A stretch of DNA of 64,000 nt from Acidovorax radicis N35 (GTDB lineage: Bacteria > Pseudomonadota > Gammaproteobacteria > Burkholderiales > Burkholderiaceae_C): positions 62,001 through 126,000 of the forward strand of contig NZ_AFBG01000016.1 in NCBI RefSeq assembly GCF_000204195.1, in the 5' to 3' direction. The notes under the pieces are model-generated. The model did no database searches, had not been told where the DNA came from, and saw only the letters and a list, made by a program, of their open reading frames with translations. Made by a program: the position numbers and the translations under genes. Of the stretch, positions 45,651-55,222 are shown piece after piece; position 1 is the first letter of the stretch, and each line of letters opens with the position of its first letter.

Positions 45651-46733
45651 CTATATCTTCTGCGCCGACATGAAGGTGTCGTATCGCGCTTCGGCAAAAC
45701 GAAACCACAGGATCTGGTCGCGCTGAAAGTTGCGCATGTCTCCGTAGATCCTTTTCCACTCGGGGCTTTTGGAGTCGTTGTGCGCGAAGACTTCCATCGA
45801 TGCCTTGAATGCGGCGTCCATGACACTTTGCGAGAACGGCAGCACCTTGGTCTTGGCCGCCACCAGTTGCTTGAGGGCGGTGGGGTTCAGGGCATCGTAC
45901 TTGGCCAGCATGTCCGTGTGTGCGATGGCAGCGGCCGCCTCGACAATGAGCTTGTTGTCGGCCGACAGGCTGTCAAATGCCTTGCGATGGATGAAGAAGT
46001 CGATCTCCGGCCCCCCCTCCCACCAGCCGGGGTAGTAGTAGTAAGGGGCCACCTTGTTGAAACCGAGCTTCTGGTCGTCGTAGGGCCCCACCCATTCGGC
46101 CGCATCGATCGTGCCTTTTTGCAGGGCCTGGTAAATCTCGCCCCCCGGAATGCTTTGCGGAATGGCACCGAGCCGGGACATCACATCGCCCACCAGACCG
46201 CCGCCCAGGCGCATCTTCATGCCCTTGAAGTCGCTGGGGCTCTTGATCTCCCGCAGGTACCAGCCCCCCATCTGTGTGCCCGTGTTGCCGCCTGCGAAGC
46301 TGACCATGTTGAAGCCCGCATAAAACTCGTCCATGAGCTTGCGGCCATTGCCATGGAGCATCCAGGCGCTCATCTGGCGGGCGTTGAAGCCAAATGGAAT
46401 GGCCGAGCCCAGCGCAAAGGCCGGGCTCTTGCCATAGAAGTAGTACGGCACGGTGTGGCACATCTCGACCGCACCGCCCTGCACAGCATCCACCACACCA
46501 AACGCCGGCATCAACTCGCCCCCGGCGTGAACGGAGATTTCGAAGCGGCCGTTTGTCATGATTTTCACGGCCCTGGCAAACACCTCGGCGGCGCCATAGA
46601 TGGTGTCCAGCGACTTGGGGAAGCTGGAAGCGAGCCGCCACCGGATGGATGCCTGCGCAAACACCGCCGGCGCCGCACCGGTGGCCAGCACCCCTGCGAT
46701 ACCTGCGTGTCTGATGAGAGAACGGCGATCCAT
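45651..46733 (-). CDS. TRAP solute-binding protein, TakP-like, copy 2 (tandem paralogue)
   Basis: 360 residues, the same length as copy 1 and clearly a tandem duplicate: MDRRSLIRHAGIAGVLATG signal, WRLASSFPKSLDTIYGAAEV, YYFYGKSPAFALGSAIPFG, DDQKLGFNKVAPYYYYPGWW. Differences cluster in the signal and in loops (QGGAVEMCHT, LREIKSPSDFKGMKMRLGG). Both copies keep the WVGPYDD ligand/sodium region, so both probably bind 2-oxo acids, perhaps with different preference. No cognate permease on this strand; dctQM at 40974-43130 is the nearest partner. Confidence 0.9.
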   Translation of the reverse strand: MDRRSLIRHAGIAGVLATGAAPAVFAQASIRWRLASSFPKSLDTIYGAAEVFARAVKIMTNGRFEISVHAGGELMPAFGVVDAVQGGAVEMCHTVPYYFYGKSPAFALGSAIPFGFNARQMSAWMLHGNGRKLMDEFYAGFNMVSFAGGNTGTQMGGWYLREIKSPSDFKGMKMRLGGGLVGDVMSRLGAIPQSIPGGEIYQALQKGTIDAAEWVGPYDDQKLGFNKVAPYYYYPGWWEGGPEIDFFIHRKAFDSLSADNKLIVEAAAAIAHTDMLAKYDALNPTALKQLVAAKTKVLPFSQSVMDAAFKASMEVFAHNDSKSPEWKRIYGDMRNFQRDQILWFRFAEARYDTFMSAQKI

Positions 46734-47061
46734 AAAACTTGTCTCCAGGGGTGTTGTTGACAGGCAGGAACGCATGGTGCCATTGCGACGCCACGCAGGC
46801 CGGGGCCTGTTGCCTTTTGTCGCAATTGTAGAAGTAGGGAGGGCGGCAGCCCCTCTAGGTTTTCCCCTGCACAGCCGCCGCCACGCACAGCCACCGTGTG
46901 CAGCCACAGAGGTCACCCACAGGAAGGGCTGGCCAAAAAGGGAGACCACGGGAACGCGAAACAAGCGCGGCCACCCCGTACAGCGTCACAGGCAAAAACA
47001 ACGCTCCCAGGCCACCCCTTCGCCTGAGGGCAGGCCGCCGCCAAAGCCGCTGGAGAGCGCG
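46734..47061. other. Gene-free interval between dxs and TakP-like copy 2
   Basis: About 330 bp. Contains the leader of copy 2 (motif at 46857) and the region past the dxs stop. No gene, and no clear intrinsic terminator for dxs. Confidence 0.5.
46857..46867. promoter_or_regulatory. AGGTTTTCCCC motif upstream of TakP-like copy 2
   Basis: One mismatch from GGGTTTTCCC, 124-134 bp before the ATG at 46733, almost the same distance as for copy 1. Confidence 0.4.
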
Positions 47062-48945
47062 CTAAGCCTGCAGAAAACGCTGCGCTATCGCGCGCTGGAT
47101 GCCTGCGGCATCCAGACCCTGCAGCGCAAGCAGTTTGGCAGGGTCGCCATGTTCGATGAACACGTCCGGCAGGCCCAGTTGCAGCACCGGGCGCACGATG
47201 CCCAGGGTGTTGAGCGCTTCGGTTACGGCACTGCCCGCGCCGCCCATGATCGCGCCCTCTTCCAGCGTGACCAGCGCATCGTGGCGCTCGGCCACTTCAC
47301 GCAGCAGCGCCGCATCGATGGGCTTGGCCCAGCGCATGTTGACCACCGTGGCGTCCAGCGCCTCGGCCGCTTCGAGCGCGGGGTACAACAGCGTGCCAAA
47401 CGACAGGATCGCAATGCGCGGCGCCTTGGCGTCGGTGCCCTGGCGCTCGCGGCGGATCTCGCCCTTGCCAAAGGGCAGGCTGTCCAGCCCCGCCAGCGGC
47501 GCCACACCGGCACCGCTGCCACGCGGGTAGCGCACGGCCACGGGGTGGTCCTGCTCGAAGGCGGTGCTGAGCAACTGTCGGCATTCGCGCTCGTCGGCCG
47601 GGCACGCCATGCTCATGTTCGGGATGCAGCGCACAAACGGGATGTCATACGCCCCGGCATGCGTCGCGCCGTCCGCCCCCACCAGGCCGGCGCGGTCCAG
47701 CGCAAACACCACGGGCAGGTTCTGCAAGGCCACGTCGTGGATCAGCTGGTCGTAGCCACGCTGCAAAAAGGTGGAGTAGATCGCCACCACGGGCTTGACA
47801 CCCTCGCAGGCCATGCCGGCAGCGAACGTGACGGCGTGCTGCTCGGCGATGCCCACGTCGTAGTAGCGGTCGGGGAAGCGTTTTTCAAACTCGACCATGC
47901 CCGAGCCTTCGCGCATGGCGGGCGTGATGCCCACCAGGCGCGTGTCGTGCGCAGCCATGTCGCACAGCCACTGGCCGAACACCTGGGTGAACGTGGGCTT
48001 GGGCGGCGTGGCGGGCTTGGTCAGGCCCACGCTGGGGTCGAATTTGCCCGGGCCGTGGTAGGCCACGGGGTCGGCCTCGGCCAGCTTGTAGCCCTGGCCC
48101 TTCTTGGTGACCACGTGCAGGAACTGCGGGCCCTTGAGGCTCTTGATGTTCTCCAGCGTGGGGATCAGCGAATCAAGGTCGTGCCCATCGATGGGGCCGA
48201 TGTAGTTGAAGCCGAATTTCTCAAACAGCGTGGCGGGCACCACCATGCCCTTGGCATGCTGTTCGAAACGCTTGGCGAACTCCAGCAGCGGCGGCACGGG
48301 GCGCAGCACGGTCTTGCCCACGTTTTTGGCGGCAGCGTAAAACTGCCCGCTCATGAGCTGGGCGAGGTAGCGGTTGAGCGCCCCCACGGGCGGGCTGATG
48401 CTCATGTCGTTGTCGTTCAGCACCACGAGCAGGTTGGCATCGGCCACGCCACCATTGTTGAGCGCCTCGAACGCCATGCCGGCGCTCATGGCGCCGTCAC
48501 CGATGATGGCCACGGCATGGCGATTTTCGCCCTTGCGTTTGGCGGCCAGCGCCATGCCCAGGGCGGCGGAGATGCTGGTGCTCGAATGCGCGGTGCCGAA
48601 TGTGTCGTACGCGCTCTCGGCCCGCTGCGGAAAGCCCGAGATCCCGCCCAGCTGGCGCAGCGTGTGCATGCGGTCGCGGCGGCCCGTCAGGATCTTGTGC
48701 GGATAGGTCTGGTGGCCCACGTCCCACACCAGGCGGTCTTCGGGGGTGTTGAAGACGTGGTGCAACGCCACCGTCAGCTCCACGGTGCCCAGGTTGGAGC
48801 TCAAATGCCCGCCCGTCTGCGCGACACTTTCGATCACGAACCCGCGCAGTTCGGTGGCCAGGGCCTTGAGGTCTGCGCGCGAAAGCTTGCGCAGATCTGC
48901 CGGGTCATTGATGGTCTGCAGCAGGGGAAAGGACGTAGTTGACAT
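47062..48945 (-). CDS. dxs: 1-deoxy-D-xylulose-5-phosphate synthase
   Basis: First enzyme of the MEP isoprenoid pathway: pyruvate plus glyceraldehyde 3-phosphate to DXP, thiamine-diphosphate dependent. 627 residues, normal length. Hallmarks: [38 protein letters not shown], the TPP motif [15 protein letters not shown], and [17 protein letters not shown]. Downstream of xseB-ispA in the common order. A family-1 repeat lies directly before the ATG, so the leader lacks a usual Shine-Dalgarno sequence. Confidence 0.96.
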   Translation of the reverse strand: MSTTSFPLLQTINDPADLRKLSRADLKALATELRGFVIESVAQTGGHLSSNLGTVELTVALHHVFNTPEDRLVWDVGHQTYPHKILTGRRDRMHTLRQLGGISGFPQRAESAYDTFGTAHSSTSISAALGMALAAKRKGENRHAVAIIGDGAMSAGMAFEALNNGGVADANLLVVLNDNDMSISPPVGALNRYLAQLMSGQFYAAAKNVGKTVLRPVPPLLEFAKRFEQHAKGMVVPATLFEKFGFNYIGPIDGHDLDSLIPTLENIKSLKGPQFLHVVTKKGQGYKLAEADPVAYHGPGKFDPSVGLTKPATPPKPTFTQVFGQWLCDMAAHDTRLVGITPAMREGSGMVEFEKRFPDRYYDVGIAEQHAVTFAAGMACEGVKPVVAIYSTFLQRGYDQLIHDVALQNLPVVFALDRAGLVGADGATHAGAYDIPFVRCIPNMSMACPADERECRQLLSTAFEQDHPVAVRYPRGSGAGVAPLAGLDSLPFGKGEIRRERQGTDAKAPRIAILSFGTLLYPALEAAEALDATVVNMRWAKPIDAALLREVAERHDALVTLEEGAIMGGAGSAVTEALNTLGIVRPVLQLGLPDVFIEHGDPAKLLALQGLDAAGIQRAIAQRFLQA

Positions 48946-49001
48946 TAGCTATTCTTTTTATAGCTGCCATCGCTTTACAGTCAAGCGCTAGCGGCCAATT
49001 T
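48946..49001. repeat. Family-1 palindromic repeat abutting the dxs start
   Basis: Minus-strand text ggccgctagcgcttgactgt and gcgatggcagctataaaaag, ending at the dxs ATG (48945). It fills the gap between ispA and dxs. Confidence 0.8.
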
Positions 49002-49060
49002 TGCATTGATTTCACTGCATGGGGCATGAACAGGGTGCAGCACGGATCATCGGGCCTGGC

Positions 49061-49999
49061 TCAATGCGAGCGGCGCACCACCATGTCCGCCAGCGCGCCC
49101 AGCGCACGGGTGTCGGGCAGGCCGCTGTGGGCCAGGGCCGCATGCGCCTCGGCCAGCAGTTCCTGGGCGTAGGCCTGCGCCCGCGCGAGCCCCAGCAAAG
49201 ACACGTAGGTGGGCTTGTCGGCTGCAGCATCCTTGCCAGCGGTCTTGCCCAGCGTGGCGGAATCGGCCACCACATCCAGAATGTCATCGACCACCTGGAA
49301 CGCAAGGCCCATGGCCGCGCCGTAGTCGGACAGCGCCTGGTAGGCCGCGCCCACGGCGTGGCCACATACCGCCCCCATGAGCACACTGCCCTGCAGCAAC
49401 GCGCCGGTCTTGAGGCGGTGCATCTGGCGCAACTGCGCTTCGGTCAGCGCAACCCCCACGCTGGCCAGATCGATCGCCTGCCCGCCCGCCATGCCGGCCG
49501 AGCCCGCGGCCCGCGCCAGCAGCCTGCACAGCGTGGCCTGGGTGGCCGCGGGGATGAGGGTGTTGTCGGGCGTGAGCAGTTCAAACGCAAAGGCCTGCAG
49601 GGCGTCGCCCGCCAGCAGCGCCTGGGCTTCGCCAAACTGCACGTGCACGGTGGGCTTGCCACGGCGCAGCACATCGTTGTCCATGCAGGGCATGTCGTCG
49701 TGCACCAGCGAGTAGGCGTGGATCAACTCCACCGCACAGGCCGCGCGCAGCGCGGCATCTTCATACACCGCAGAGGCCGATGCGCCACTGCAGACCGCCT
49801 CGTAGGCTGCCAGCACCAGCAGGGGCCGCAGCCGCTTGCCGCCATCGAGCACCGCGTAGCGCATGGCGTCGCCCAGCCCGGCGGGTGCGCCATCGCCCAC
49901 CCATTGCGACAGGGCCTGCTCCACGCGGGCCAGGTGGTTCTGGCTCCAGAGATTTATATCCAGGGGCTGGCTCGCAGAAGTCATTGGCACCGCGCTCAT
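49061..49999 (-). CDS. ispA: Polyprenyl (farnesyl) diphosphate synthase
   Basis: Condenses DMAPP/GPP with IPP to farnesyl diphosphate. 312 residues from the ATG at 49999, which overlaps the xseB stop (ATGA). First Asp-rich motif [25 protein letters not shown] and second Asp-rich motif [11 protein letters not shown] are intact. Part of the xseB-ispA-dxs operon typical of proteobacteria. Confidence 0.94.
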   Translation of the reverse strand: MSAVPMTSASQPLDINLWSQNHLARVEQALSQWVGDGAPAGLGDAMRYAVLDGGKRLRPLLVLAAYEAVCSGASASAVYEDAALRAACAVELIHAYSLVHDDMPCMDNDVLRRGKPTVHVQFGEAQALLAGDALQAFAFELLTPDNTLIPAATQATLCRLLARAAGSAGMAGGQAIDLASVGVALTEAQLRQMHRLKTGALLQGSVLMGAVCGHAVGAAYQALSDYGAAMGLAFQVVDDILDVVADSATLGKTAGKDAAADKPTYVSLLGLARAQAYAQELLAEAHAALAHSGLPDTRALGALADMVVRRSH

Positions 50000-50238
50000 T
50001 CCTGGTTCCATGGTTGCAGTTGCCCTTCGTCCAGCACCTTGATCTGGTCCTGCACGGCATCCAGCCGCTTGCGGCAAAACGCCAGCAGCGTGGCGCCGCG
50101 CTGGTAGCCAGCCAGCATCTGGTCCAGCGGCAACTGGCCCGACTCGATGCGGGCCACGAGTTGCTCCAGCTCTTCCAGGGCTGCCTCGTAGCTGGCAGGT
50201 TCGGCGGGAGGAGCGGGGGTTGCAGGGGCCTTGGGCAT
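49996..50238 (-). CDS. xseB: Exodeoxyribonuclease VII small subunit
   Basis: 80 residues from [20 protein letters not shown]; core [21 protein letters not shown] and [16 protein letters not shown] are typical of XseB, which binds XseA in a single-strand exonuclease. The longer frame to 50286 has no better start. First gene of the isoprenoid operon. Confidence 0.92.
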   Translation of the reverse strand: MPKAPATPAPPAEPASYEAALEELEQLVARIESGQLPLDQMLAGYQRGATLLAFCRKRLDAVQDQIKVLDEGQLQPWNQE

Positions 50239-50393
50239 GGAGGGGGCGGCAGAGCGCGGGTGAAAAACCGGTGATTTTAGGCGCACCGGTACACCATCCG
50301 TGTCAGATGCGGTCCGATCCGTGACGCCGCTCTATTTTCAGAAAGCGATGTTTTCTATTCACGTAGCAGGGGTGCGGGAATAACCCCACCGCC

Positions 50394-50448
50394 TATAATC
50401 CCATTCCAGTCGAGCCGGCTAGCCCCCCTAGCCGGTTTCCTTTTTTCC
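50394..50448 (+). promoter_or_regulatory. Promoter -10 element followed at once by a terminator-like leader hairpin
   Basis: TATAAT at 50394-50399, then an eight-base perfect stem ccggctag/ctagccgg (50415-50422 / 50428-50435) with loop of five C and a pyrimidine tract tttccttttttcc. The hairpin lies within about 10 nt of the expected transcript start, 70-100 nt before the Rieske gene ATG. Either a protective 5' stem-loop or an attenuator. No good -35 box is visible. Confidence 0.5.
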
Positions 50449-50515
50449 AGATGCGCATTCCCAGGCGCACCTCCCGCACTTTCCCCCTGTGGGGAGTCTT
50501 TAGGTCAGGTCACCC

Positions 50516-51670
50516 ATGTCTGATTTAAGTCTTCAACTGCAGCAGGCCGCAAGCCAACTACCAGTTTCAAGCTACTTTGACGATGCGCTGTTCCAGCGCG
50601 AGCTGGATTCCATCTTCCAGCGCGGGCCCCGCTACGTGGGGCACCAATTGGCAGTGCCCAATACGGGCGACTACTACGCCCTGCCCCAGGAGGGCGAGGG
50701 CCGTGCCCTGGTGCGCAACGCCCAGGGTGGCGTCGAGCTGGTCTCCAACGTCTGCCGCCACCGCCAGGCCGTCATGCTCAAGGGCAAAGGGTCGCTGAAC
50801 ACCCAGCAAAAGGGCAGCGCGGGCGGCAACATCGTGTGCCCCTTGCACCGCTGGACGTACAACCCCCAGGGCGAACTGCTGGGCGCACCCCACTTCGCGC
50901 ACGACCCGTGCCTGAACCTCAACAACTACAAGCTGCGCGAGTGGAACGGCCTGCTGTTTGAAGACAATGGCTACGACGTGGCCGCCGACCTGGCCCAAAT
51001 GGGCCCGCGCGCCGACCTCGACTTTGGCGGTTACGTGCTCGACCACGTGGAGCTGCACGAGTGCAACTACAACTGGAAGACCTTCATCGAGGTCTACCTG
51101 GAGGACTACCACGTCGGTCCCTTCCACCCCGGCCTGGGCAGCTTTGTGACCTGCGACGACCTGCGCTGGGAGTTCGGCAAGAACTACTCGGTGCAGACCG
51201 TGGGCGTGGCCAACCGCCTGGGCAAGGCCGGCAGCCCCGTGTACGAACGCTGGCACGAAGCCCTGCTGGCCTACCGCGAAGGCAAGCCGCCCAAATATGG
51301 CGCCATCTGGCTCACGCTGTACCCGCACATCATGGTGGAGTGGTACCCGCATGTGCTCACGGTGTCCACGCTGCACCCCATCAGCCCCACCAAGACGCTG
51401 AACATGGTGGAGTTCTATTACCCCGAAGAGATCGCGGCGTTCGAGCGCGAATTCGTCGAGGCACAGAAGGCCGCCTACATGGAGACCTGCATCGAGGACG
51501 ACGAAATCGGCGAGCGCATGGACGCAGGCCGCAAGGCGCTGCTGGCGCGCGGCGACAACGAGGTCGGCCCCTACCAAAGCCCCATGGAAGACGGCATGCA
51601 GCACTTCCACGAGTGGTACCGTGAGGCGATGGGCTCGGACACCATCGACCCGGCCACGCCAAAACGCTGA
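50516..51670 (+). CDS. Rieske-type aromatic ring-hydroxylating oxygenase, alpha subunit
   Basis: 384 residues. The Rieske 2Fe-2S ligands are in NVCRHRQAVMLKGKG and CPLHRWTYNPQGELLG (CxH ... CxxH). The C-terminal catalytic domain has the iron-site region IEVYLEDYHVGPFHPGLG. No beta subunit, ferredoxin or reductase gene is adjacent, so electron supply must come from elsewhere. Substrate unknown; the closest style is of single-component-alpha oxygenases acting on small aromatics or choline/betaine-like compounds. Confidence 0.88.
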   Translation: MSDLSLQLQQAASQLPVSSYFDDALFQRELDSIFQRGPRYVGHQLAVPNTGDYYALPQEGEGRALVRNAQGGVELVSNVCRHRQAVMLKGKGSLNTQQKGSAGGNIVCPLHRWTYNPQGELLGAPHFAHDPCLNLNNYKLREWNGLLFEDNGYDVAADLAQMGPRADLDFGGYVLDHVELHECNYNWKTFIEVYLEDYHVGPFHPGLGSFVTCDDLRWEFGKNYSVQTVGVANRLGKAGSPVYERWHEALLAYREGKPPKYGAIWLTLYPHIMVEWYPHVLTVSTLHPISPTKTLNMVEFYYPEEIAAFEREFVEAQKAAYMETCIEDDEIGERMDAGRKALLARGDNEVGPYQSPMEDGMQHFHEWYREAMGSDTIDPATPKR

Positions 51671-51725
51671 ATACGGCGGCAAAACCCCGCCAATCTGCAG
51701 GCCCGCCGTGGTCTGCTCTCATTAC

Positions 51726-51770
51726 AATAGCTGCCAGTGCTTAAAAAAATAAGCGCTGGCAGCTATTTTC
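51726..51770. repeat. Family-1 palindromic repeat, near-perfect copy
   Basis: aatagctgccagtgcttaaa followed by aaaataagcgctggcagctatttt: almost perfect inverted repeat of about 20 bp arms. Lies in the leader of the EamA gene. Confidence 0.85.
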
Positions 51771-51811
51771 ATTTCTGCGCCCCACGGCGCGCTTCAAGAG
51801 ATCACAACCCG

Positions 51812-52723
51812 ATGCAAGCCCTCTGGATGGTGTTGGCCGCGTTCCTGTTTGCCAGCATGGGCGTGTGCGTCAAGATCGCATCGGACTTCTTCAACTCGGC
51901 CGAGCTGGTGTGCTACCGGGGCCTTATCGGCATGTTCATCCTGTGGCTGCTGGCGCGCTCGCAAAAGGTGCGGCTTGCCACGCAATACCCTGGCATGCAC
52001 GCCTGGCGCAGCCTGGTGGGTGTGACATCGCTCGGTGCCTGGTTCTTTGCCATTGCCCACCTGCCACTGGCCACGGCCATGACGCTCAACTACATGAGCA
52101 GCGTGTGGATCGCCGCCTTCCTGATCGGGGGCACGCTGCTGGCCTGGCGCCCCTCGCCAGCCACCCCGCGCCCTGCCCTGCAAGGCCCGCTGGTGCTGAC
52201 CGTGCTGGTCGGTTTTGTGGGCGTGGTGCTGATGCTGCGCCCCAGCCTGGACCAGAACCAGGCCTTTGCCGGACTGATCGGGCTGATGTCCGGCCTGACG
52301 GCTGCGTTTGCCTATATGCAGGTGGTGGCGCTGTCGCGCCTGGGCGAACCCGAATCGCGCACCGTCTTCTACTTCGCCGTAGGCTCTGCGGTGGCGGGCG
52401 GCGTGGGCATGCTGTTCACCGGCACCTCGGACTGGCCGGGCTGGCAGGCGTTGTGGCTGCTGCCCATCGGGGTTCTGGCAGCGGGCGGCCAACTGTGCAT
52501 GACCAAGGCCTACGCCAGCGCCAAGACCCAGCGCGGCACCCTGGTGGTGGCCAATCTGCAGTATTCGGGGATCGTGTTTGCCGCTGTCTACAGCGTGCTG
52601 CTGTTTGGCGACAAGATTCCGCCCATCGGCTGGATCGGCATGGCACTCATCGTGGGCAGCGGCATTGTGGCCACCATCCTGCGTGCGCGGGCTGCGCCCG
52701 GGGCACCTGCCGAAGAACACTGA
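51812..52723 (+). CDS. EamA/DMT-family membrane exporter
   Basis: 303 residues from MQALWMVLAAFLFASMGVCVK, ten membrane segments in two EamA repeats (ELVCYRGLIGMFILWLL; GTLVVANLQYSGIVFAAVYS). Drug/metabolite transporter of the RhaT/YdcZ type; cargo unknown. A family-1 repeat lies in its 5' leader. Confidence 0.88.
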   Translation: MQALWMVLAAFLFASMGVCVKIASDFFNSAELVCYRGLIGMFILWLLARSQKVRLATQYPGMHAWRSLVGVTSLGAWFFAIAHLPLATAMTLNYMSSVWIAAFLIGGTLLAWRPSPATPRPALQGPLVLTVLVGFVGVVLMLRPSLDQNQAFAGLIGLMSGLTAAFAYMQVVALSRLGEPESRTVFYFAVGSAVAGGVGMLFTGTSDWPGWQALWLLPIGVLAAGGQLCMTKAYASAKTQRGTLVVANLQYSGIVFAAVYSVLLFGDKIPPIGWIGMALIVGSGIVATILRARAAPGAPAEEH

Positions 52724-52813
52724 TGGATACGAAGTGACGAGCACACCGCGTACCAAGATGGCCACAATGGAACCCCTTTCGACGCACTCCGTCACTTTGC
52801 CCATTTTCTGCCG

Positions 52814-53716
52814 ATGACCCCCTACACCACGCTCATCTCCGCCCCCGACCTGCAAGCCCTCATCGCCAGCGGTGCGCCGCTGATGGTGTTTGACTGCAGC
52901 TTCGACCTGATGCAACCCACGGCAGGCGCGCAGCAATATGCGCAAGCCCATATTCCCGGCGCCGTGTACGCCGACCTGAACAACGACCTCAGCGCCAAGC
53001 ACGGTGCACCCGGCGCCACCGGCACGCTCACGGCACAAGAGGCCGACCAGCCCGCATCCGGCGGCCGCCACCCGCTGCCCAGCCGCGAACGTTTTGCCAT
53101 GTGGCTGTCCAGCGTGGGTTTTGCCAACGGCATGCAGGCCGTGGTGTACGACCGCCAGGGCGCCAACTACTGTGGCCGCCTGTGGTGGATGCTCAAGTGG
53201 GTGGGCCATGACGCGGTGGCAGCGCTCGACGGTGGGCTGCAGGCCTGGCAGGCCAACGGGGGTGCCGTGAACAGCGGCGACGAGCCCGCGCACTTCCAGT
53301 CCAACTTCCAGCTGGGCGAACCCCTGCGCCAGCTGGCCACGGCCAGCGACGTGCTCGCGCGCCTGCAGCAGCCCGGCCAGACCGTGATCGACGCCCGCGC
53401 TGGCGCCCGCTACCGGGGCGAAGTGGAGCCGCTGGACCCCGTGGCGGGCCACATTCCAGGCGCGCTCAACCGCCCCTTTGCCGAGAACATCGGCACCGAC
53501 GGCCGCTTCAAGCCTGCCGCCGTGCTGCGCGCAGAGTTCGACGCCCTGCTGGCCGGCCGCAACCCCGCCACCGTGGTGCACCAGTGCGGCAGCGGCGTGA
53601 GTGCCGTGCCCAATCTGCTCGCGATGGAGGTTGCAGGCCTGGGCACGACCGCACTCTTTGCGGGCAGCTGGAGCGAGTGGTGCAGCGACCCCACGCGGCC
53701 CGTCGAAAAGGGCTGA
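52814..53716 (+). CDS. Sulfurtransferase (two-domain rhodanese / 3-mercaptopyruvate sulfurtransferase)
   Basis: 300 residues with two rhodanese domains. The active-site cysteine is in VVHQCGSGVSAVPNLLAM; CGSGVSA is the 3-mercaptopyruvate sulfurtransferase (SseA) type loop rather than thiosulfate rhodanese CRKGVT. Also MVFDCSFDLMQPTAG, RLWWMLKWVGHDAVAALDGG and VIDARAGARYRGEVEPLDP. Transfers sulfur in the cytoplasm. Confidence 0.9.
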   Translation: MTPYTTLISAPDLQALIASGAPLMVFDCSFDLMQPTAGAQQYAQAHIPGAVYADLNNDLSAKHGAPGATGTLTAQEADQPASGGRHPLPSRERFAMWLSSVGFANGMQAVVYDRQGANYCGRLWWMLKWVGHDAVAALDGGLQAWQANGGAVNSGDEPAHFQSNFQLGEPLRQLATASDVLARLQQPGQTVIDARAGARYRGEVEPLDPVAGHIPGALNRPFAENIGTDGRFKPAAVLRAEFDALLAGRNPATVVHQCGSGVSAVPNLLAMEVAGLGTTALFAGSWSEWCSDPTRPVEKG

Positions 53717-54156
53717 GAGCGACCCCAAAAAACTTCAGGCGCCGTGGCTGCGTCTTGCCGCACCACGCGCACTGCCTTGCGACACAACGCCTGGCCAAAA
53801 CCGCCTCGCTGGGTTCTTTTGCGGCTCTGAACGGGGGGGTGCCGGTCCGTATCAGGCGGCAAGGGTTGCAAAAGCGCAAAAAAGATGGTTTTGCAGGCGC
53901 TATCAAAACCATGAGCAGATCCCGCACACACGGGCCCGAGGCCGCAGCAAGCCACACCCTGTGAAATGCCGGACGGTGCCTGATCGGCTTGTAGGGCAAA
54001 TTCCTACATGACCCACCGCGAAACCAGACACGCGGCACAGCCAAACCCCGACTTAATTTCTGATTGGGGCGGTTTCACAATCCATTTCAACGGATCACGC
54101 AAAACCTGCAATCAGCAGAAAACGCAAGACCCGGTACTGGAAAAAAGGAAGCTGCC
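53717..54156. other. Long gene-free leader upstream of flhDC
   Basis: 440 bp with no supportable gene. Contains a TGTAGG-N7-CCTACA dyad (53990-54008). Length fits the multi-input promoter region usual for the flagellar master operon. Confidence 0.55.
53990..54008. promoter_or_regulatory. Dyad TGTAGG-N7-CCTACA upstream of flhD
   Basis: Six-base perfect arms separated by GCAAATT, about 150 bp upstream of the flhD ATG. Candidate binding site for a dimeric regulator; no regulator identified. Confidence 0.4.
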
Positions 54157-54483
54157 ATGACCAACGAACAACTCCTCGCTGAAATCCGCGAAGCCAACCT
54201 CACCTACCTGATGTTGGCCCAGACCCTGATTCGCCAGGACAAGGCCGAAGCCGTGTTCCGCTTGGGCATGAACGAAGAGTCTGCCGATATTCTGGCATCT
54301 CTGTCGGCAGCGCAAGTGATGAAACTGGCCTCCCGCAACACGCTTCTTTGCAGCTTCCGCGTGGACGACAACCTGGTGTGGAGCTTGCTCACCAACCACT
54401 CTGCCAAGAAGGTGGGCAACGAAGCCACCAACACGCTGCACGCCAACATCCTGATGGCCAGCCGCGTGTCGGAAGTGCTCTGA
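54157..54483 (+). CDS. flhD: Flagellar transcriptional activator FlhD
   Basis: 108 residues from MTNEQLLAEIREANLTYLML behind AAGGAAG. Typical FlhD with a dimer/HTH body (LIRQDKAEAVFRLGMNEESADIL, LASRNTLLCSFR). Forms the D4C2 complex that activates class 2 flagellar genes. The flhC gene follows after 48 bp. Confidence 0.95.
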   Translation: MTNEQLLAEIREANLTYLMLAQTLIRQDKAEAVFRLGMNEESADILASLSAAQVMKLASRNTLLCSFRVDDNLVWSLLTNHSAKKVGNEATNTLHANILMASRVSEVL

Positions 54484-54531
54484 AGCATTTGCCCACGGCC
54501 TTCTTCTCCCAGTCTCCACCGAAAGCCCGCC

Positions 54532-55092
54532 ATGTCCACCAACGCCCCCGCTGCCAAAGCCCCCGCCAAGAGCGTGCTGAACGAATCCAAACAGATCGAA
54601 CGCGCGGCCATGCTGATCCAGATGGGTGCCCGCATGCAGGTGCTCGAATCGGAAACCACGCTGTCGTATGAGCGCCTGATCCGGCTGTACAAGGAGATCG
54701 CGGGCAAGTCACCGTCGAAGGGCCAGTTGCCCTTCTCCACCGACTGGTTCCTGACCTGGCAAGAGAACATCCACAGCTCGCTGTTCTTGAACATCTACGA
54801 ATACCTGTCCAAGGGCGTGGACCTGGATTCGGTGGAGCTGCTGACCAAGGCCTACCGCCTGTACAACGAACAGGTCGCCACGGCCGAGATCGAACCCCTG
54901 CTGTCGTTCACCCGCGCCTGGCGCCTGGTGAAGTTTGTGGATGCCGGCATGTTGACGCGCACCAAGTGCAGCCAGTGCAGTGGCCAGTTTGTGACCGAGC
55001 TGTACGAGAACCGCCACTTCACCTGCGGCCTGTGCAACCCACCCGCCCGCGCTGGCAAGAGCAAGACAGCCGGTGCACTGATGCTGCATTGA
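54532..55092 (+). CDS. flhC: Flagellar transcriptional activator FlhC
   Basis: 186 residues with the zinc-binding cysteines CSQC and CGLC (residues about 145-168: TKCSQCSGQFVTELY ... HFTCGLCNPP). Partner of FlhD. No other flagellar structural genes are in the window, but a FlgO-like lipoprotein gene lies just downstream. Confidence 0.95.
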   Translation: MSTNAPAAKAPAKSVLNESKQIERAAMLIQMGARMQVLESETTLSYERLIRLYKEIAGKSPSKGQLPFSTDWFLTWQENIHSSLFLNIYEYLSKGVDLDSVELLTKAYRLYNEQVATAEIEPLLSFTRAWRLVKFVDAGMLTRTKCSQCSGQFVTELYENRHFTCGLCNPPARAGKSKTAGALMLH

Positions 55093-55102
55093 GAAATTGA
55101 TG

Positions 55103-55160
55103 GAAAATCGCCTCTAGCGCTTTATTCACAAGCGCTAACAGCTATATTTTTTATAGCAAA
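55103..55160. repeat. Family-1 palindromic repeat after flhC
   Basis: gcctctagcgctttattcac then aagcgctaacagctatattt: clear stem ctagcgctt/aagcgctag-like plus the agctat arm. Confidence 0.82.
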
Positions 55161-55168
55161 AAAGAAAC

Positions 55169-55190
55169 AGCCCCTCAAAGGGGCTTTCCT
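55169..55190. terminator. Hairpin between flhC and the convergent lipoprotein gene
   Basis: AGCCCC-TCAAA-GGGGCT followed by TTCCT; on the minus side preceded by a run of T (complement of aaaaaag). Probable bidirectional terminator with a short stem. Confidence 0.55.
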
Positions 55191-55222
55191 GCATGTGGCA
55201 TGCAGTCCTCCATGCTCACCGC

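Noticed and set aside
46600..48942. 780-codon plus-strand frame opposite dxs
   Set aside because: Antisense of dxs with no recognisable domain.
50415..50448. Hairpin before the Rieske gene as the terminator of xseB-ispA-dxs
   Set aside because: That operon runs on the minus strand away from this site, so it cannot be its terminator; a leader element of the plus-strand gene fits better.
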